Counted from the stretch's first letter, positions 24,203 through 33,155 are shown. The stretch: 64,000 nt of DNA from Bog-756 sp963737625 (GCA_963737625.1 CAVTTK010000002.1:1798001-1862000), one strand, 5' to 3'. Notes: generated from the sequence alone by a model not told the origin. Translations and numbers: made by a program.

Positions 24203-25186
24203 TCACGTCGAAGGCGTGGCCTGCCGGGACCGGAGGAACTCCCGGATCCCGGCGGCGCTCCAGTTGTCGTGGTCCTCGCCGTAGGCCGTGTTGCCGTCGA
24301 AGGTCCATTCGGTCAGGCAGTTGACCGAGTAGAGGTTGGGGTTGAGGAACAGGCCCAGGCCGTTCAGGCACCGTCCCTCGGCATGGAGGCCCCGGCCCAG
24401 CTCGTCGACCAGGTCGAGGGCCACCGCCGTGGGATAGGCGGTATCCGGGTCCCGCTCCAAGACCTGTCGGCTCCCCGAGGCCACCTTGGACCACTCCCCG
24501 TCCCGCAGCAGGTAGCCGTGGATGGCCAGGCTGGCGCTCCCGGCGTCTCCGCCCACGTCCCCGCTGAAATCCATGGTGATGGCGTGGAAGGCGTGGCCGT
24601 CCGACGCCGTGGCGTAGCTGTAGCCCCCGCGGCGGGCCGGGGTGCCGTGGATTCCCCGGCCGAACTGCGACCGCGGACCCCATGAGCGGTCACGGAACCC
24701 GTAGGAGTCGACGGCGATCTCCTCCCCGTCGAGGACGATGGTGCCCTGGTAGCGACCGGGCTGGTCGAGGTGCGACTCCCCGAGGTAGTTGGGTCGGGCG
24801 ATGGCCGTGAAGGTGAGGTCGGCCCGCACGCCATCGTCCTCGCCCGGTCCGGCATCGGGGTCCCGGTAGGCCAGCTCGTAGCGGCGGAGCGGCTCGACGC
24901 ACCGGTAGCTGACCCCATTGGGCAGGTGAATGTCCGACAGGGGCTGGTCCGGGATGGGGAGGTGCCAGAAGTGCCGGGCGTGGAGGATGTCGGCCGGGGT
25001 GTGGCCGGTGTCGTCCCAGAAGAAGGCCCCGCCGGACAGGACACCCTGGTTGGTGCGGAAGAACGGATAGAACTGGCCGGACAGTCGACGCTCGGGCACG
25101 GTGAACGTGAACCAGCAGGTCTCGGTCCAGAACGGGTCGGCCGGGTCGGACGGGTGGAACTCGTCGTCGGGGTGGTGATCGACCAC
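24203..25186 (-). CDS. DUF7064/CrtC-like lipocalin-fold protein of unknown function
   Basis: 327 residues. The features FRTNQGVLSGGAFFWDD, DRSWGPRSQFGRGIHG and NPNLYSVNCLTEWTFDG match the large family of actinobacterial proteins with paired beta-barrel domains related to hydroxyneurosporene synthase, often beside acyl-CoA metabolic genes. No enzymatic motif is certain. I chose GTG 25186, preceded at the right distance by GGGAGGGGG. The reading frame extends further upstream but that part has no homology-like pattern. A 15-bp palindrome sits about 80 bp upstream. Confidence 0.7.
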   Translation of the reverse strand: MVDHHPDDEFHPSDPADPFWTETCWFTFTVPERRLSGQFYPFFRTNQGVLSGGAFFWDDTGHTPADILHARHFWHLPIPDQPLSDIHLPNGVSYRCVEPLRRYELAYRDPDAGPGEDDGVRADLTFTAIARPNYLGESHLDQPGRYQGTIVLDGEEIAVDSYGFRDRSWGPRSQFGRGIHGTPARRGGYSYATASDGHAFHAITMDFSGDVGGDAGSASLAIHGYLLRDGEWSKVASGSRQVLERDPDTAYPTAVALDLVDELGRGLHAEGRCLNGLGLFLNPNLYSVNCLTEWTFDGNTAYGEDHDNWSAAGIREFLRSRQATPST

Positions 25187-25266
25187 CGCTGTCCCCCTCC
25201 CGTGGCTTCCCCGGCCACATCGTCGACGTCCTCGGCCGGTCGGCGACCGGCAGCCCACGAACCTAG

Positions 25267-25281
25267 CTGACGGTCCGTCAG
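25267..25281 (-). promoter_or_regulatory. Perfect 15-bp palindrome, TetR-like operator
   Basis: CTGACGG, central T, CCGTCAG. Length and symmetry match operators of TetR-family repressors that control acyl-CoA genes. It is 81 bp before the DUF7064-like start, in the promoter region of that gene and the phosphotransferase. No TetR gene is in the window. Confidence 0.55.
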
Positions 25282-25352
25282 GCGGGGGACCTCCCGCGGG
25301 CCGGACCAACTGCCGGACCAACTGCCGGGGCGCCCGCCCGGGGGCCGAACCG

Positions 25353-26108
25353 CTAGAGGTTCTTGCCGATGATGCCGCCGAGCACCCCACCGACCCCGGC
25401 GTCGACCGCCTCGTGATGGTCGTCATGATTGAGGTAGGGCTCGATGGCCTGGGCCAGCACGGCCACGGGCATGCTCTGGAGCCACACCCGGCCCGGGCCG
25501 GTGAGCGACACCAGGTGGAACCCGTCTCCGCCGAAGGCCTTGTTCTTGATGCCGGCCAACCGGGTGATGCTGAATTTGACCATGTCCTCGAACAGCCCGA
25601 CGTGGCCCGGGTGCACCAGGAGGGACTGCCCGTCCACCAGCTCGTAGGTGGTGATCTCTCCGGAGAGCTCGATCCATGCCCGGCCCTGGCCCTCCAGCCG
25701 CTGCAGGATGAAGCCGTCGCCGCCGTAGAGGCCCCCGCGGAACGACTGCTGCATGCCGATGGTGGGGAGCACGCCGTCGGTGCCGCACACCCAACCGTGC
25801 CGGTGGACGAGGTAGCCCTGCCCCGGTCCGATGGCGATCTCGAAGATCCGGCCCGGGAGTTTGGCGGCGAAGGCCAGCATTCCCTGGCCCCCCTGGGCCT
25901 CGTACTTGGTCAGGAAGAGCCCACCGCCACCCACCGCCCGCTTCAGGCCGCTCATGAACCCCTTCTGGCCCCCGGTGGACGTGGTCTGGGTGAGCTGCAC
26001 ATTGGCCGACATCCACGAGAGCTCCCCGTGGCTGGAGATGAGCGACTCCCCGCTCTCGAGGATCATCTCCAACAGCGGCATGGTCGACCCTTTGATCTCA
26101 GCTTGCAT
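25353..26108 (-). CDS. AIM24/TIGR00266-family protein
   Basis: 251 residues, beta-rich. Family features are ESGESLISSHGELSWMSANV, the glycine-rich FMSGLKRAVGGGGLFLTKY and GGDGFILQRLEGQGRAWIE, and VVVHPGHVGLFE-type elements. A C-terminal segment, rich in Gly and hydrophobic (VGGVLGGIIGKNL), resembles a membrane-contact tail. The role of bacterial members is unknown; the yeast homologue (AIM24) is mitochondrial. ATG 26108 has AGGAGGAG 5-12 nt upstream. It is a single gene divergent from dxs. Confidence 0.85.
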   Translation of the reverse strand: MQAEIKGSTMPLLEMILESGESLISSHGELSWMSANVQLTQTTSTGGQKGFMSGLKRAVGGGGLFLTKYEAQGGQGMLAFAAKLPGRIFEIAIGPGQGYLVHRHGWVCGTDGVLPTIGMQQSFRGGLYGGDGFILQRLEGQGRAWIELSGEITTYELVDGQSLLVHPGHVGLFEDMVKFSITRLAGIKNKAFGGDGFHLVSLTGPGRVWLQSMPVAVLAQAIEPYLNHDDHHEAVDAGVGGVLGGIIGKNL

Positions 26109-26351
26109 CGTCTCTCCTCCTGGTGGAACGGGGTCGGCCCCACCCCACGGTGGCCGACGCCCGGCCGCTCGGGTCGGCCTCCTGCGTCGGCCCTCTGCGT
26201 CGGCCTCCTGGCCCACAGTCTGCATCCGAACCGGGAACGGGTCGAGGATCACCCTGGCGGGACCCACGGGAGCGGTCCGCCCCGTTCTCGGGGACAACAG
26301 GACCGGGGCGACGCGCTGGTAGCCTCGTCGGATAGGAAGTACCACACGCCC

Positions 26352-28451
26352 ATGATCCTCGAACACATCGACAGCCCCGCCGACCTCCGCACCCTCAGCC
26401 CCGAGGAGTTGGCCACCCTGTCCGCCGAGATCCGGGAATTCATCGTCGCCGCCGTCACGGCCACCGGCGGACACCTGGGGTCCAACCTGGGCGTCGTCGA
26501 GTTGACCCTGGCCCTCCACCGCACCTTCGACTCCCCACGCGACGTCCTCCTGTGGGACACCGGCCACCAGGCCTACGTGCACAAGCTGGTCACCGGTCGA
26601 CGCGACTCGTTCCCCCAACTCCGCCAGGCCGACGGACTCTCCGGCTATCCCAACCGGACCGAGTCCGAGCACGACTGGGTGGAGAACAGCCACGCCTCGA
26701 CCATCCTCAGCTACGCCCACGGACTGGCCAGCGCCTTCCAGCTCCAGGGCAGCCAGCGCCGGGTGGTGGCGGTGGTGGGCGACGGGGCGCTGACCGGCGG
26801 GATGGCCTACGAGGCCCTGAACAACCTCGGCCACTCGGGCACCCCGGTGGTCATCGTGCTCAACGACAACGGTCGCTCCTATGCCCCCACCGTGTCCCGG
26901 CTCTCGCTCGGCCTGACCCACCTTCGTCTCAACCCGGCCTACGTCCAGGCCCGTCAGCGGATCCGCCACCTCATCCGCGAGATCCCCGGCGTCGGGGACC
27001 TGGCCTACTCCGGAGTCCACGGCCTGACCAGCGCCCTGCGAGAGGTGGTCACGCCCCACACCTTCTTCGAGGCCCTGGGCATCCGCTACGCAGGGCCCAT
27101 CGACGGCCACGACGTGGCCGGGGTCGAGCAGGCACTGGCCAACGCCTCGGAGTGGCCCGGTCCCATCGTGGTCCACGTGATGACCCAGAAGGGCCGCGGC
27201 TATGCGCCGGCCGAGGACGACGACGTCCAACGCCTGCACGACGTGAAGGTCTCCGTGGCCCCCGTCGAGCCCGTCGACGCCCGCGGGGAGGTGGGCGGGT
27301 CCGACGTCCCGGCCGGTGGCTCCCCGGAGCACCGGACGCCGATTGGGGCTCCCGGCCCGGACGCCGGCCCGGCCGACGACGGCGTGGCAGCGGTGCTGCC
27401 GGTGACCACCTTCACCGATGCCTTCACCCGGTCCCTGTTGCGCCACGCCGAGGCCGATCCCCGCATCGTGGCCATCACCGCGGCGATGCCCGGACCGACC
27501 GGGCTCCTCCCGTTCGAGGCCCGGTTCCCCGACCGGTTCGTCGACGTGGGGATCGCCGAGCAGCACGCCGTAACGGCGGCGGCCGGCATGGCCATGGCCG
27601 GCATGCGCCCGGTGGTGGCGGTCTACTCGACGTTCTTCAGCCGGGCCTTCGACCAGGCCAACCTGGATGTCGGCCTGCACCGACTGCCCGTGGTCCTGGT
27701 CCTCGACCGGGCCGGCATCACCGGGGACGACGGGGCCAGCCACCACGGGGTGCTGGACATGGCCCTCGGTCTGTCCATCCCCGGCATGACGGTCTTCGCC
27801 CCCTCCTCGGCCCAGGAGGTCGAAGTCATGCTGGCCGAGGCCCTCACCCTCGACGGACCCTCCATGATCCGCTTCCCGAAGACCCCGGCCCCGTGGGTGG
27901 CGCCGGGCATCGTGGGATCGGGTCGGAATGCCCGCAAGGTGCGCACCGGGGACGGCTCGGTATGCATCCTGGCCGTGGGGAAGATGGTCACCGCCGCCGA
28001 GGAGGCGGCCCTGGAGCTCGAGGTCGAGGGTGTCGACGCCACCATCTGGGATGTGCGTGTGGTCTCGGACCCGGACCCGGCCATGGTGGCCGATGCGGCC
28101 CGTCACGGCGTGGTGCTCACGGCCGAGGACGGGGTGCGCCAGGGCGGGGCCGGCATGTTCCTGGCCGACGCGGTGCGCCAGTCCTGCCCACGGGACGGGG
28201 CCCCGCCGATCGTCTCGCTCGGCATCCCCCGCGCCTACATCCCCCAGGACAAGCCCGACCGCATCCTGGCCCGACTGGGACTCGACGGACCGGGGCTGGC
28301 CCGGTCGGTCCGCGCCGCCCTCGGGGCCGTGCCCGACCTGGGCGCCGACGTGATCGTCGGGGAGGCAGGGCCGGGGACAGGACCGGCCGTCCCGGACCGC
28401 CGCTCCATCGCCCGGCCGGCCACCCTGACCGCCCACGACATCACCGACTGA
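26352..28451 (+). CDS. dxs: 1-Deoxy-D-xylulose-5-phosphate synthase
   Basis: The first enzyme of the methylerythritol phosphate pathway: thiamine-diphosphate-dependent condensation of pyruvate and glyceraldehyde-3-phosphate. Motifs: GGHLGSNLGVVELTLALH, DTGHQAYVHKLVTGR, the ThDP-binding VVGDGALTGGMAYEALNN with Asn, and the transketolase-type IAEQHAVTAAAGMA. The protein has 699 residues against about 630, because of an Asp/Gly/Pro-rich insertion at about 305-350 between the N-terminal and pyrimidine-binding domains. Start ATG 26352; AGGAAG lies about 12 nt upstream. Isoprenoid supply for quinones, carotenoids and polyprenyl-phosphate sugars such as those used by GT87 enzymes. Confidence 0.96.
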   Translation: MILEHIDSPADLRTLSPEELATLSAEIREFIVAAVTATGGHLGSNLGVVELTLALHRTFDSPRDVLLWDTGHQAYVHKLVTGRRDSFPQLRQADGLSGYPNRTESEHDWVENSHASTILSYAHGLASAFQLQGSQRRVVAVVGDGALTGGMAYEALNNLGHSGTPVVIVLNDNGRSYAPTVSRLSLGLTHLRLNPAYVQARQRIRHLIREIPGVGDLAYSGVHGLTSALREVVTPHTFFEALGIRYAGPIDGHDVAGVEQALANASEWPGPIVVHVMTQKGRGYAPAEDDDVQRLHDVKVSVAPVEPVDARGEVGGSDVPAGGSPEHRTPIGAPGPDAGPADDGVAAVLPVTTFTDAFTRSLLRHAEADPRIVAITAAMPGPTGLLPFEARFPDRFVDVGIAEQHAVTAAAGMAMAGMRPVVAVYSTFFSRAFDQANLDVGLHRLPVVLVLDRAGITGDDGASHHGVLDMALGLSIPGMTVFAPSSAQEVEVMLAEALTLDGPSMIRFPKTPAPWVAPGIVGSGRNARKVRTGDGSVCILAVGKMVTAAEEAALELEVEGVDATIWDVRVVSDPDPAMVADAARHGVVLTAEDGVRQGGAGMFLADAVRQSCPRDGAPPIVSLGIPRAYIPQDKPDRILARLGLDGPGLARSVRAALGAVPDLGADVIVGEAGPGTGPAVPDRRSIARPATLTAHDITD

Positions 28452-28536
28452 AGGGCGCGGCCGGCCGCCGGCACCCGGAGAAGCCCGGCCCGCCCAGGGC
28501 TGCTTCCCCAGGCCCGAGGCTGCTTGCCGCCTCAAT

Positions 28537-28550
28537 AGAAACGTGTTCTA
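28537..28550. promoter_or_regulatory. KstR-like operator before fadD19-type ligase
   Basis: The 14-mer AGAAACGTGTTCTA matches TNNAACNNGTTNNA at every fixed base except the first T. It is 11 bp before the ATG, so a bound repressor would block transcription start. Confidence 0.6.
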
Positions 28551-28561
28551 CTGACTGGCCG

Positions 28562-30205
28562 ATGACGTTCAACCTGGCTGATCTGTTCGAAGGGGCCGTC
28601 GACGCCTTCGGTGACCGCGAGTACCTGGTGGCCGCCGGCGAGCGCCGTACCTTCGCCGAGATGGAGGCACGGGCCAACCGGTTGGCCCACTTCCTCGCCG
28701 CCCACGGCGTCGGCCCCGGTGACCACGTGGGCATCTACTCCCTCAACAGCGTGGAGTGGGTGGAGACGGCCTGGGCTGTCTTCAAGCTGCGGGCGGTGTG
28801 GATCAACATCAACTACCGCTACGTGAAGGACGAGCTGAGCTATCTCTTCTCCAACGCCGACCTGGTGGCCCTGGTCCATCAGGCCGCCTACGGCCCCCAG
28901 GTCACCGACCTGCTGCCCGAGCTCCCCGACCTCCGCCTGGTGGTCACCGTGGACGACGGCTCGGGCCAGCCCCTGCCCGCCGGGGCCGTCCCGTTCGAGG
29001 AGGCCATGGCGTCGGGGAGTCCAGAGCGGGACTTCGCCCCCCGGTCCAATGACGACCACTACATCCTGTACACCGGCGGCACCACGGGCCTGCCCAAGGG
29101 GGTGGTGTGGCGGCACGAGGACGTCTTCTACGCCTTGGGCGGCGGTGTCGACCCCCACACCAACACCCGGATCCAGCACCCCGAGGAGATGGTGGCCAAG
29201 GGCCAGGCCGGCCAGGTCACTCTGTTGCCCATCGCCCCGCTCATGCACGGGGCCACCCAGTGGTCGGTCATGGGCCAGAGCTTCGTGGGCAACCGGACCA
29301 TCCTGGTGCCCAAGTTCGATCCCCACGAGGTGTGGAAGCTGGTGGAGACGGAAGGGGCCAACTCCATCATGATCACCGGTGACGCCATGGGGAAGCCCCT
29401 GGTCGAGGCGTTGGACGACCCGGGGGCGGACTACGACCTGTCGTCGCTGTACGCCATCACCTCGTCGGCCGCCCTGTTCTCGGCCCCGGTGAAGGACGAG
29501 TTCTTCAAACACCTTCCCAACATCATGATCATCGACGCCATCGGCTCGTCCGAGTCGGGCAACAACGGCATGGTCACCATGGGCAAGGACAACACGGCCA
29601 TGAAGAGCGGCCCCACCGTCTCGGTGCTGGGGAACACCGTGGTCTTCGACGAGGACATGCAGGTGGTCGAACCGGGCTCGGGGGTCATCGGCAAGATCGC
29701 CCGCTTCGGTGACATCCCCGTCGGCTACTACAACGACCCGGTCAAGACGGCCGAGGTGTTCATCTATGTGGACGGGATCCGCTACGTGATGCCCGGTGAC
29801 TTCGCCACCGTCGAGGCCGACGGTTCGATCACCCTGCTCGGGAGGGGCTCGGTCTCCATCAACTCCGGAGGCGAGAAGATCTTCCCCGAGGAGGTCGAAT
29901 CGGCGGTCCGGTCCCATCCTGAGGTGTTCGACGCCATCGTGGTGGGCGCCCCCGACGAGCGCTGGGGCCAGCGGGTGGCGGCCATCATCCAGCCCCGGGC
30001 CGACAAGCATCCCTCGTTGGAGGACATCCAGGTCCACTGCCGGGACGCCATCGCCGGGTACAAGGTGCCCCGCCAACTCCACGTGGTCGAGGCCATCGTG
30101 CGCTCCCCCAGCGGCAAGCCCGACTACCGCTGGGCGGCCGAGATCGTGGCCGAGGTGCCCGAGGAGACCGACAGCGGAGGCGTCCGCACCGCATCGGGTC
30201 AGTGA
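28562..30205 (+). CDS. Steroid-type acyl-CoA ligase, FadD19-like
   Basis: 547 residues of the ANL (acyl-CoA synthetase) superfamily: AMP-binding motif LYTGGTTGLPKGVVWRHED (about 164), A5-like IGSSESG, A7/A8 GDFATVEADG then GRGSVSINSGGEKIFPEEVE, and catalytic Lys in SGKPDYRW. Details such as MHGATQ, TGDAMGKPLVEALDD, SSAALFSAPVK and IPVGYYND resemble FadD19, which activates C5 (C26-oic) cholesterol side-chain acids. The start is ATG 28562, at a KstR-like site. The upstream frame is open but not homologous. Substrate assignment is by resemblance from memory. Confidence 0.88.
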   Translation: MTFNLADLFEGAVDAFGDREYLVAAGERRTFAEMEARANRLAHFLAAHGVGPGDHVGIYSLNSVEWVETAWAVFKLRAVWININYRYVKDELSYLFSNADLVALVHQAAYGPQVTDLLPELPDLRLVVTVDDGSGQPLPAGAVPFEEAMASGSPERDFAPRSNDDHYILYTGGTTGLPKGVVWRHEDVFYALGGGVDPHTNTRIQHPEEMVAKGQAGQVTLLPIAPLMHGATQWSVMGQSFVGNRTILVPKFDPHEVWKLVETEGANSIMITGDAMGKPLVEALDDPGADYDLSSLYAITSSAALFSAPVKDEFFKHLPNIMIIDAIGSSESGNNGMVTMGKDNTAMKSGPTVSVLGNTVVFDEDMQVVEPGSGVIGKIARFGDIPVGYYNDPVKTAEVFIYVDGIRYVMPGDFATVEADGSITLLGRGSVSINSGGEKIFPEEVESAVRSHPEVFDAIVVGAPDERWGQRVAAIIQPRADKHPSLEDIQVHCRDAIAGYKVPRQLHVVEAIVRSPSGKPDYRWAAEIVAEVPEETDSGGVRTASGQ

Positions 30206-30299
30206 TTCTGAAGAGCGGGAGTGGCGGCACCGGGCCCCGAGGTCCGGTGGGCAGTGCCTCGGGCCGGACGTCGGACACCTCAGCGGTGAGGCCACACGG

Positions 30300-30923
30300 G
30301 TGCCCGTCGACCTGAGCGAGCTGGCCGCCCCGGGCCGATGTGCGGTCCTGACCCAGGAGATCCAGCGGGGTGTGATCGGGGACCTCAGCTCCTTTCCCGA
30401 GTTGGCGGCGGCGGCCCACGAGGTCGGTGTCGTCCCCAACACGGCCCGCCTGCTGGCCGTGGCCCGTGACCGTGGTGTGCCGGTGGTCCACTGCACGGCG
30501 GAGTTCCGGGCCGACCGGGCCGGCTCGGTCGTCAACTGTTCGCTGATCGCCGCCATGGTGCGCAACCCCGAGCACCTCCTGGTGGGCACACCTGCCGCCG
30601 AGCTCATCCCCGAGCTCGGCCCCGAGCCCGGGGACCTGGTCTCGACCCGGCTGCACGGGGTGTCCCCCTTCACCGGAACCGATCTCGACACCTGGTTGCG
30701 CAACCTGGGCGTGGAGACGGTGGTGGCCACCGGGGTCTCGGTGAACCTGGGGGTGCTGGGATTGGCCATCGAGGCGGTCAACCTCGGCTACCGGGTGGTG
30801 GTCCCCCGTGACACGGTGGCTGGCATCCCTCAGTCGTACGTCGGTGCCCTCCTCCAGCACACCTACCCGCTCATCACCACCCTGACGACGGTGAATGACC
30901 TGGTCACAGCCTGGGGACCCTGA
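30300..30923 (+). CDS. Isochorismatase-fold protein lacking the usual catalytic cysteine
   Basis: 207 residues with the isochorismatase-like alpha/beta fold: AVLTQEIQRGVIG strand 1, PVVHCTAEFRAD, GTDLDTWLRNLGVETVVATG. Canonical members use Asp-Lys-Cys. Here the Asp position is Glu (EIQ for DMQ) and the Cys after the last strand is Gly (GVSVNLGVLGLA for GVxTNxCV). A related subfamily with the same pattern occurs in mycobacteria and may be non-hydrolytic. Start GTG 30300 is the most natural; longer frames upstream overlap the ligase. About 94 nt after the ligase stop, possibly co-transcribed. Confidence 0.75.
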   Translation: MPVDLSELAAPGRCAVLTQEIQRGVIGDLSSFPELAAAAHEVGVVPNTARLLAVARDRGVPVVHCTAEFRADRAGSVVNCSLIAAMVRNPEHLLVGTPAAELIPELGPEPGDLVSTRLHGVSPFTGTDLDTWLRNLGVETVVATGVSVNLGVLGLAIEAVNLGYRVVVPRDTVAGIPQSYVGALLQHTYPLITTLTTVNDLVTAWGP

Positions 30924-31013
30924 GACCCTCGACCCTGTATCGAGAGTGTCCGATCTGTAACGGTCTACTTGAGGATGAGTTGCGGAACTGCGTCCAGAGC
31001 ATACCCAGAGAAG

Positions 31014-31030
31014 TTAGCTAACGTAGCTAA
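31014..31030 (+). promoter_or_regulatory. Toxin-antitoxin operator and leaderless promoter
   Basis: TTAGCTA, ACG, TAGCTAA: a perfect 7-bp inverted repeat 9 bp before the antitoxin ATG, partly overlapping TAAGAT (31028-31033), a -10-like hexamer 6 nt from the start. The spacing would give a leaderless mRNA autoregulated by the antitoxin. Confidence 0.6.
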
Positions 31031-31039
31031 GATAGCTGC

Positions 31040-31291
31040 ATGCGAGTGAACATGCATGAGGCCAAGTCGAACCTGTCTCGGCTGGTTGCGTCGATCGAGT
31101 CGGGCGACGTGGCTCACATAGACATTGCCAGAGCGGGAACCGTGGTGGCCCGAATTGTGCCCATCGAGGAGGACCGCCCTCCCCGATGCCCCGGTGGTTG
31201 GGAGGGGAGGGTGCACATCCACGACGACTTCGACGATCCCCTGCCGGAGTTCGATGTTTCGTTCTCCGGGCCCTCCGGCTCTGACCAGTGA
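31040..31291 (+). CDS. Phd/YefM-type antitoxin
   Basis: 83 residues. The N-terminal dimerisation/DNA-binding domain begins MRVNMHEAKSNLSRLVASIE, a classic Phd/YefM start, with IARAGTVVARIVPIEE as the second beta element. The acidic C-terminal tail would wrap around the toxin. The stop overlaps the toxin start as GTGA. Located between steroid operons, with a palindromic operator immediately upstream. Confidence 0.88.
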   Translation: MRVNMHEAKSNLSRLVASIESGDVAHIDIARAGTVVARIVPIEEDRPPRCPGGWEGRVHIHDDFDDPLPEFDVSFSGPSGSDQ

Positions 31292-31668
31292 AGCTGCTTC
31301 TGGACACCCACATTCTGCTCTGGTGGCTGGCGGACGACGCCCGACTTCCCCCAGAGGCCCATCGGGGGATCGCTGACCGGGCCACCGAGGTCGTGATCTC
31401 CGCCGCCACCGCTTGGGAGATCGCCGTCAAGAGGTCCGCCGGCCGATTGGACGCTCCCGACGACCTCCCCGGTGCACTGGCCCGCCACGGCTTCGACCCA
31501 CTGGCCATCACCGTCGAGCACGCGCTGTCAGCAGGTTCGCTTCCCCTCCACCACGGCGACCCGTTCGACAGGATGCTCATCGCCCAGGCCCACCTGGAGG
31601 GGCTGACACTTGTCACCGTCGACCCGACGTTCGCCGAATACGGGGTCGACCTCCTACCCCGGCGCTGA
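31288..31668 (+). CDS. vapC: VapC-type PIN-domain toxin ribonuclease
   Basis: 126 residues. The PIN acidic residues are visible: Asp6 in LLLDTHILLWW, Glu44 in ATAWEIAVKRSAGRL, Asp92 in HGDPFDRMLIAQA, and Asp in VTVDPTFAEYGVDLL near the end. The WEIAVK and DPFDRML motifs mark the PIN subfamily usually paired with Phd antitoxins. It is predicted to cleave RNA when freed from the antitoxin. Start GTG 31288, overlapping the antitoxin stop. Confidence 0.92.
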   Translation: MKLLLDTHILLWWLADDARLPPEAHRGIADRATEVVISAATAWEIAVKRSAGRLDAPDDLPGALARHGFDPLAITVEHALSAGSLPLHHGDPFDRMLIAQAHLEGLTLVTVDPTFAEYGVDLLPRR

Positions 31669-31723
31669 CCACCGCGATTCCGTCCGGCCGACCGGCCTCA
31701 TCACCCCGTCCAGGCGTGGACGC

Positions 31724-32947
31724 CTACAGGGTGCGACTGCCGTCCAGCTGGATCATGGCGTTGGTGGGCAACTCCTCGACCGTGATGTCCGGGACGGGGA
31801 AGTTGAACGTCTGGTACTTCGGCTGGGCCGTCTGGCGGTACCGGGTGGTGGAGTGCAACGGGTCGGAGTCGAACTGCGGGATGACCTTGGTGCCGAACAC
31901 CTCGAGCATCTCGTGGACCTCGTCCTCCATCAACGAGTCGGATGGCAGACCGAACACCAACTGATCGCAGCCGACGGTCTGGTACTTGGCCACCTGCTCG
32001 GCCACCTCGTCGGGCTCGCCACACAGCATCCAGCCGCCCTCGATGAGCGCGTCGAGCATGCCCTCGTCCGACACCGTGTGGGGCCGCTCGGGCCACACCG
32101 GAACCCCCTCTTGATGGGGGATGGTGTCGTGGTAGTTGCACACCATGGAGTAGAGGTAGCCCCGGCCGCGGCGCAGGGCCACCTCACGGGCCTTCTTCCG
32201 GTCGTTCAGGCAGATGACGGCGTTGGTCATCATCACGTTGTCGTTCTTGAACTGCCCGAGGGGCTCGGTGCAGTTGGCGATGCCCTCCTTGTAGGCGTCG
32301 ATCCGACCCTTCAGGTTGTAGATGGGCTCGAAGTTGAAGGCAATGGCCCCAATCCCCAGCTCGCCGGCCTGGGTGAAGGTGCCAGGGTTGCCACAGCCCA
32401 CCCAGATGGGCGGATGGCCCTGACGCTGGTACGGCTTGGGCAGGATGTTGTGCGGGTACGGGACGGTGAAGCTCTCGCCCTCGTACATGTAGTCCTGCTC
32501 TTCCCACATGCGGGGGATCTGGCGGATGACCTCGTTCCACTCCGCCTTGGTGGAGTTCTTGTCGAGATTGTTGAAGGTGGCGATCTCGTGGCTCCCGGCT
32601 CCGCGCCCGGTCCCCCACTCGAACCGGCCCTCCGTCACGTGGTCGAGCATGGCCACCCGTTCGGCCGAGCGCACCGGATGGTTCACTCTGGGTGAGAGAT
32701 TCATGATGCCGGTGCCGATGTGGATGCGCTCGGTGGCGTGGGCCAGGTAGCCCATGATCACCTCGGGGGCCGACATGTGGCTGTACTCGGTCAGGGAGTG
32801 GTGCTCACCGATCCAGGCGTACTTCCAGTTGTACTTGTCGGCCTCGACGACGTAGGCCATCTCCCGCCTGAACATCTCGTGCTCACACGTCGGATCGTGT
32901 GCGGCCATGCCGGGCAGGTAGCCGTTGAGAAAGACTCCGAACTCCAT
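31724..32947 (-). CDS. LLM-class flavin-dependent oxidoreductase
   Basis: 407 residues, a luciferase-like (beta/alpha)8 barrel: MEFGVFLNGYLPG, GTGIMNLSPRVNHPVRSAERVAMLD (about 80-105), EGRFEWGTGRGAGSHEI, and IWVGCGNPGTF. Probably uses FMN or F420. It shares a divergent promoter, holding a perfect KstR consensus (33011-33024), with the FadD17-like ligase, suggesting a role in steroid/sterol catabolism. The substrate cannot be read. It converges with the vapC toxin. Confidence 0.85.
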   Translation of the reverse strand: MEFGVFLNGYLPGMAAHDPTCEHEMFRREMAYVVEADKYNWKYAWIGEHHSLTEYSHMSAPEVIMGYLAHATERIHIGTGIMNLSPRVNHPVRSAERVAMLDHVTEGRFEWGTGRGAGSHEIATFNNLDKNSTKAEWNEVIRQIPRMWEEQDYMYEGESFTVPYPHNILPKPYQRQGHPPIWVGCGNPGTFTQAGELGIGAIAFNFEPIYNLKGRIDAYKEGIANCTEPLGQFKNDNVMMTNAVICLNDRKKAREVALRRGRGYLYSMVCNYHDTIPHQEGVPVWPERPHTVSDEGMLDALIEGGWMLCGEPDEVAEQVAKYQTVGCDQLVFGLPSDSLMEDEVHEMLEVFGTKVIPQFDSDPLHSTTRYRQTAQPKYQTFNFPVPDITVEELPTNAMIQLDGSRTL

Positions 32948-33010
32948 GCGGTGGTGCTCCTCTCGCTCCGCGCTGGGCGCGATTTACGGTAACACGGGGC
33001 TCTGATAAAT

Positions 33011-33024
33011 TGCAACGTGTTCCA
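33011..33024. promoter_or_regulatory. KstR operator in divergent promoter
   Basis: TGCAACGTGTTCCA matches TNNAACNNGTTNNA at all eight fixed positions. It is 64 bp before the LLM start and 132 bp before the ligase start, within the single 208-bp divergent region. Confidence 0.75.
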
Positions 33025-33155
33025 GATTTGTGCCTGGATCGTCCACCGAGAGGGTGTTTGCCCTACTGTCGCGGGCGACACCGGGACGTCCAGGGGACGG
33101 CGCCGGGGATGTCCGGGCGAAGTCCGCACCAGCGCGGGGAGACCAGGGGGAAGCG

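Noticed and set aside
25353..28535. A 1060-residue open frame on the minus strand across dxs
   Set aside because: Only its last 251 codons (the AIM24-family gene) carry homology; the rest is the antisense of dxs with Gly/His-rich, biased composition.
31700..31725. Hairpin AGGCGT-GG-ACGCCT between vapC and the LLM gene
   Set aside because: A 2-nt loop is too short for a stable hairpin, and the sequence runs into the LLM gene's last codons.
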